From positions 1 through 64,000 of the forward strand of contig CARDBT010000014.1 in the NCBI GenBank assembly GCA_948957135.1: a stretch of 64,000 bases of DNA, read 5' to 3'. Both the position numbers and the translations under genes were made by a program. The notes below the pieces were generated by a model, which worked only from the letters and a program-made list of their open reading frames with translations, searched no databases and was not told where the DNA came from. This document shows positions 60,034 through 64,000 of the stretch, one piece after another (the stretch's first letter is position 1; each line of letters begins with the position of its first letter). The DNA comes from COE1 sp910588595. Its GTDB lineage: Bacteria > Bacillota > Clostridia > Lachnospirales > Lachnospiraceae.

Positions 60034-61095
60034 CTATTCCCGAAAGATCCCCTCGTAATCATAATCCAGATAATAGCGCTTCTCCTGTTCGTGACGCTCC
60101 ATGTAGTTCTCCTCTGTCACCAGCCCCTCGCCCGCTGCCATCCACTCCAGTATCATAGAGTTGACATGGGCTGCATAATGTTCTTTGTCCCTGTAGTTGT
60201 CCAGATCTGTTATTATATCATATTTGTCATGAAAATTGTACAATTTCACATTTGGACATGCCAGCAGCATCTTCGTCGTTATGAGTTCCGCGTCCAGATA
60301 CCAGTTGATCATGCCCTCCTGGTTCATGAAATCCCACCAGCAGATGCTGTATGGCGTATAGAAAATGTAAAATGTCGTGTCGGGGTATCTGTTGACGAGA
60401 TCGACAAAATTCTGCTGTATATTCCCGATGACCATCTCTGTGTCCTTTGCAGAGAGCGGCGGCGCATCCGGCGCCTTCTCCTCCCATCGGTCATAACCTG
60501 CCATCACATACTCATAGCCCGTCTCCTTTTCCCACGATGAGTAATCATCAAATGTAGTGCTTGGCTGTCCGGTAATTGTCATCAGCAGATTGTTGAGAAC
60601 GCCGTGATACCATACATTCTTGTTGAACACATAGCTGACATCATTCCATGGGTTGTCATCATAGAGATACGTCGGATATCCGTCATACTCTGTATAGTCC
60701 TTATCCCGCAGGATCGAATTGGCATCCATCGTCCAGATAACCGTCTTTAAATCCTTATTTCGCCGCAGGGCACGATCAAGATTCTCTGAGAGCTCCCTGT
60801 AGCCTGCGCCGGAAAACGTCTCCTTTACTGACTTTACTCCAAACAGTACATCCGCCTCGCTTGTCTTGAAATTCTGCGCCATCGAAGTCCCTGTGATAAT
60901 GGTATCATAGTCAAAATGCCTTGAGATCCCGTCATTTATGTACCGTTCATCGTACAACCGGTAAGAGACGAAGGAAAAAGGCTTATGAAAATGAAAATAC
61001 GGATCGAATATCCAGAATACAAACACCATCAGCACGATGGCTCCAGCCAGCGCAGCCATACATGTGATAAACCATTTTTTCGCATTTGGCACCAT
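60034..61095 (-). CDS. SGNH-type O-acetyltransferase partner, copy B
   Basis: A 353-residue protein with one N-terminal membrane helix (about 8-30) and an outer SGNH-like domain: Ser71 in TIITGTSMAQNF and DKEHYAAHVNSMI near residue 314 as the Asp/His block. It shares its place with copy A: it directly follows an MBOAT gene. Sequence is divergent from copy A, so it may act on another sugar. AAGGGAT precedes ATG 61095. Confidence 0.75.
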   Translation of the reverse strand: MVPNAKKWFITCMAALAGAIVLMVFVFWIFDPYFHFHKPFSFVSYRLYDERYINDGISRHFDYDTIITGTSMAQNFKTSEADVLFGVKSVKETFSGAGYRELSENLDRALRRNKDLKTVIWTMDANSILRDKDYTEYDGYPTYLYDDNPWNDVSYVFNKNVWYHGVLNNLLMTITGQPSTTFDDYSSWEKETGYEYVMAGYDRWEEKAPDAPPLSAKDTEMVIGNIQQNFVDLVNRYPDTTFYIFYTPYSICWWDFMNQEGMINWYLDAELITTKMLLACPNVKLYNFHDKYDIITDLDNYRDKEHYAAHVNSMILEWMAAGEGLVTEENYMERHEQEKRYYLDYDYEGIFRE

Positions 61096-61118
61096 ATAGA
61101 AATCCCTTCCTGTCAGCG

Positions 61119-62582
61119 TCAGAAATTGAAGTACAAAAATTCACTCACCTCGGAAAGTGACAGTATGCTCCAGAGCAAAAGCACCACGATGACGGCGATA
61201 CGCCTGACGCCATACCTGCCATCATGCACTTTCTCCTGTGTATTGCGCAGCCCCAGACAAGCCAGTATCAGCAGAAACACAAACACCGCCAGCATGAACC
61301 ATGGGCACGCCTGTATCAGAGGCTGCAGCCCCATCCGTCCGAGCAGCCGCACTTCAATGATCTGGTTAAAATTTTCTGCGATCTCCGCATAAAGCTTCCC
61401 GTCACCGCAGTCGATGAGATTCCCGATCATCTGCAGTCCCTGCCCCACAGATTCCGCCCGAAACATGCTCCACGCGACCGTACAGAAAGCAAAAGTGACA
61501 GCTGCCCGCAGTACGCGCGAGATTTTCTGCAGCGTGCGGTCGAACAGCCGGTCATATAAGTTGCCCAGTCCGTTGACGACACCCCACAGGATAAATGTCC
61601 AGTTCGCCCCATGCCAGATCCCGCTCACAAGGAACACGATCATGACATTGACATACGTCCGCACTGTTCCTTTTCTGCTGCCGCCAAGAGGAATATAGAC
61701 ATATTTTGTAAAAAACCTTGTCAGTGTCATATGCCATCTGTCCCAGAATTCCCTGACAGACGCCGCCTTATAGGGTGAATTGAAATTGACCGGAAGCTCC
61801 ACATTGAACATGTAGCCGATGCCGTATGCCATATCACAGTATCCGCTGAAATCAAAATAGATCTGCAGAGAATAACAGAGCATCACCAATATCGTGCTGA
61901 TGCTATTGAGCTCATCCACATTCGCGTACCCCGATGTTACCACTTTCGACAGGGTGTCCGCCACCAGCACCTTCTTTGCCATACCAAGCGCAAATGCATA
62001 TATCCCTTTGCACAGGTTCTCATACCGGATGCAATGATTCTCCCGCGCGCGAAACTGCGGGATCAGCTCGTCATGATACACGATCGGTCCCGCGATCAGC
62101 TGCGGAAAAAAGGAGACGTACGCCGCATACTCCAGCAGGCTGTACCGCTCACAATCCCCCCTGTAGGAATCGATCACATACGATAACTGCTGAAATGTGT
62201 AAAAACTGATCCCCAGCGGAAGCGCCAGTCTCAAAAACGGATAGTCAGTCCGCAGCGCCGCATTGACATTTTCAATGAAAAAATCAAAGTATTTAAAGTA
62301 GAACAAAATCCCGATATTGTATGCTATGCCCGCTGTCAGGCACAGCTTTTTCCTTGTTTTGCTTTCCGCTTTGTCCATCATCCTGACAAGCAGATAATTG
62401 ACCATGATACTTATGACCAGCATCATAAGATAACGTATACTATTGTATCCATAGAACACCATGGACATCGCAACCAGATACCCCAGTGCCGCCTTTTGCA
62501 AGCGCAGATGGTGCAGCCAGTAATAACCAGCCACAACGAGTGGAAAGAACAAAAAAACAAATATATATGAATTAAACAGCAT
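61119..62582 (-). CDS. MBOAT-family O-acyltransferase (AlgI-like), copy B
   Basis: A 487-residue protein with about ten membrane helices, the catalytic His in VSGIWHGANWTFILWGVVNGLGN and FWDRWHMTLTRFFTKYVYIPLGG upstream. Role as for copy A, with the SGNH protein encoded 23 bp downstream. GGGAGCAGGT precedes ATG 62582. Two such pairs in one locus are unusual and suggest two different O-acetylated positions or two glycans. Confidence 0.93.
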   Translation of the reverse strand: MLFNSYIFVFLFFPLVVAGYYWLHHLRLQKAALGYLVAMSMVFYGYNSIRYLMMLVISIMVNYLLVRMMDKAESKTRKKLCLTAGIAYNIGILFYFKYFDFFIENVNAALRTDYPFLRLALPLGISFYTFQQLSYVIDSYRGDCERYSLLEYAAYVSFFPQLIAGPIVYHDELIPQFRARENHCIRYENLCKGIYAFALGMAKKVLVADTLSKVVTSGYANVDELNSISTILVMLCYSLQIYFDFSGYCDMAYGIGYMFNVELPVNFNSPYKAASVREFWDRWHMTLTRFFTKYVYIPLGGSRKGTVRTYVNVMIVFLVSGIWHGANWTFILWGVVNGLGNLYDRLFDRTLQKISRVLRAAVTFAFCTVAWSMFRAESVGQGLQMIGNLIDCGDGKLYAEIAENFNQIIEVRLLGRMGLQPLIQACPWFMLAVFVFLLILACLGLRNTQEKVHDGRYGVRRIAVIVVLLLWSILSLSEVSEFLYFNF

Positions 62583-62602
62583 ACCTGCTCCCTATAACTA
62601 TC

Positions 62603-63622
62603 TCAGTGTCTCAACGGAATCACGATCCTGTCATACAGCCATACAACAATTGCGTACGCTGACGGTGAGAGAAAAAAAAGTTTCCTGCGCATCCTGTCTC
62701 CCCTCGAGACGATCCCACTGTCATAGATCCTGTCCATCTCTGCTTTATCCGCTTTCATCTCCGCGGCAAGTCTTGACACCGCCTCTTTATTTTTGGCATT
62801 TCTGGCATCGATATAATAAAATAACAGTCGCCTCTGAAAGTGATATCCTGCCAGATCAGCCATCTGTGGCGAAACCATCTGCCTGATACAGGCGATATGT
62901 TCGCGCCAGAAGGGGATCTCGTCATCAAACATACGTTTGTTATCTGCCTCGTTCATGATGCTCCCCTCCCGGTCCAGCACATAGTGATAAAAGCACTGGT
63001 CCAGATAGACCGCCCTTTCAACTTTGCAGAAAGCACGTGTCGTATACATGATATCCTCCGAGTTTCTCCCTTTGGGAAACAGTGCTCCACTGACTAAATC
63101 CCTGTGAAACAGCTTGCTCCAGACGGAATTGTAGATGACATACTCCTCATGCCCGCTGATGTAGATCTCCAGGAGCGCTTCCCTAGAAAGCGGCACAACG
63201 CTGCCGCCCCCGCCTGCCACTGTGTGATCCTTATATTCACAGAAATACCGGCACACTGCCAGCTGTGCACCATGTGCAGCGCACGCCTGATGCATCCGCT
63301 CGTACATATCCGGCTCGATCCAGTCGTCACTGTCCACATAACCGATATAGTCGCCCGACGCGACCGCCAGCCCTGCATTTCTCGCATCCGATAGCCCGCC
63401 GTTTGGCTTGTGTATGACCCTGACGCGACTGTCCTTTCGGGCATATGCGTCGCACTTTGCAGGCGAAGAGTCGGTGGAGCCATCATCCACAAGTATGATC
63501 TCGAGTCTGCGATAGGTCTGCTGCAGGATCGATGTCATACACCGGTCAAGATACTGCCCGACATTATACACAGGCACTATGATCGAGATCAGATCCTTTT
63601 CATCTTTGTTCTGCATTGTCAT
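62603..63622 (-). CDS. GT2-family glycosyltransferase
   Basis: A 339-residue GT-A enzyme: ISIIVPVYNVGQYLDRCMTSIL, VDDGSTDSSPAKCD, GGLSDARNAGLAVASGDYIGY then VDSDDWIEPDM as the D-x-D site, all very typical of family 2 capsule enzymes. The C-terminus (about 250-339) is helical and basic. GAGGCGGGAT precedes ATG 63622. It is one of five GT2 enzymes in the locus. Confidence 0.92.
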   Translation of the reverse strand: MTMQNKDEKDLISIIVPVYNVGQYLDRCMTSILQQTYRRLEIILVDDGSTDSSPAKCDAYARKDSRVRVIHKPNGGLSDARNAGLAVASGDYIGYVDSDDWIEPDMYERMHQACAAHGAQLAVCRYFCEYKDHTVAGGGGSVVPLSREALLEIYISGHEEYVIYNSVWSKLFHRDLVSGALFPKGRNSEDIMYTTRAFCKVERAVYLDQCFYHYVLDREGSIMNEADNKRMFDDEIPFWREHIACIRQMVSPQMADLAGYHFQRRLLFYYIDARNAKNKEAVSRLAAEMKADKAEMDRIYDSGIVSRGDRMRRKLFFLSPSAYAIVVWLYDRIVIPLRH

Positions 63623-63639
63623 ATCCCGCCTCAGTCTCC

Positions 63640-64000
63640 TTAAAATATCTTTCCCTCAGCATCGATCAGAATCCACCCCTGCCAGTTTTCACGCACTGTC
63701 CCTGCATCGGAGACTTCATAATTGTCGTGGCGGAGCGGGCGGATCATCAACTTGTCAGGATTCCTGTTCAGCCTCGCGCCCCATATACTAAAAGTGCTGT
63801 TTGCACAAATATTATGTCTGCAATGACTCATCAGCTCCATGTCATGCAGGCTCTCCCTGTCGCTGTTCCAGTCCACTATGCGCATGTTGTCTTGTACATA
63901 ATGTGCCCTCACATACGCCGGATCATCTGAAAAAATATAGAATACCGGATTGTCCACACGCTCTGAAACATATTTTATGGCACTGTCATAGTACTGTTCC
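63640..64000 (-). CDS. GT11-family alpha-1,2-fucosyltransferase-like protein, 3' part (runs off the right edge)
   Basis: The C-terminal ~119 residues of a GT11 enzyme, open to base 64000: YYDSAIKYVSERVDNPVFYI, FSDDPAYVRAHY, then HDMELMSHCRHNICANSTFS, which is the GT11 nucleotide-sugar block, followed by WGARLNRNPDKLMIRP. It is closer to standard alpha-1,2-fucosyltransferases than the gene at 57.2-58.2 kb. It lies 17 bp upstream of the GT2 gene and so belongs to the same operon. Confidence 0.88.
   Translation of the reverse strand, partial: EQYYDSAIKYVSERVDNPVFYIFSDDPAYVRAHYVQDNMRIVDWNSDRESLHDMELMSHCRHNICANSTFSIWGARLNRNPDKLMIRPLRHDNYEVSDAGTVRENWQGWILIDAEGKIF

Overview
The window looks like chromosomal DNA of an anaerobic, butyrate-forming Clostridia of the Lachnospiraceae type. 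The evidence is a complete acetyl-CoA-to-butyryl-CoA operon (thl-crt-hbd-bcd-etfB-etfA), a separate ptb-buk pair for the terminal butyrate step, a GPH-transporter/glycosidase/uxuAB hexuronide locus, a Clostridia-type intracellular subtilase, AGGAGG-rich ribosome binding sites and sigma-A-like promoters. No rRNA, tRNA or CRISPR array was recognised. Almost everything is on the minus strand. Only the AraC-type regulator and ptb-buk are on plus.

Layout, left to right. (1) 1-1192: the 5' part of a LytTR-class response regulator, then about 800 bp with at most one small doubtful ORF and unexplained inverted repeats. (2) 1193-2899: a subtilisin-like protease without a signal peptide. (3) 3.1-11.5 kb: a six-gene hexuronide-utilisation operon (GH2 glycosidase, GPH symporter, HAD phosphatase-like protein, GH3 glycosidase, UxuA, UxuB), divergent from its likely AraC-type activator (11.8-13.1 kb). 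(4) 13.1-14.4 kb: a split ThrE-type amino-acid exporter. (5) 14.8-16.8 kb: ptb-buk, ending in a 20-bp perfect bidirectional terminator shared with a convergent Uma2-family gene. (6) 24.3 down to 17.6 kb: the central butyrate operon, which also carries a 54-codon gene for a small two-helix membrane protein and has a hairpin repeat between etfB and etfA; a second copy of that repeat lies upstream of the Uma2-family gene. (7) 24.4-28.6 kb: an M23 peptidase, hpf and a secreted NlpC/P60 cell-wall hydrolase with a long Ser/Glu repeat. A cluster of DnaA-box-like sites lies between hpf and the hydrolase. (8) 28.9-31.8 kb: a three-gene operon (DRE-TIM aldolase-like protein, SDR, thioredoxin-reductase-like protein) whose promoter spacer is almost entirely a 14-bp palindrome. 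(9) 32-64 kb: a large surface-glycan locus that runs off the right edge.

The glycan locus encodes many glycosyltransferases (GT2, GT4, GT11 and GT17 types, DUF5672, a GT-D fusion), a Wzy-like polymerase, two PglK-type ABC flippases, two MBOAT/SGNH O-acetylation pairs and an FdtA/QdtA-type isomerase with an aminotransferase and a GNAT for a dTDP-3-acetamido-3,6-dideoxyhexose. Its left part (about 32-42 kb) is visibly AT-richer than the metabolic half, and an acyltransferase remnant suggests locus turnover.

The most interesting element lies inside the glycan operon at 39.07-42.19 kb. It is a tightly packed three-gene cassette: a DUF262/ParB-like protein, an AAA ATPase of the DUF3696 kind without a TOPRIM nuclease, and a 293-residue protein whose C-terminus resembles RelE/HigB-type toxins. 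None of the three has an obvious glycan role. Together they look like a candidate defence or toxin-antitoxin-like module travelling within the glycan locus.
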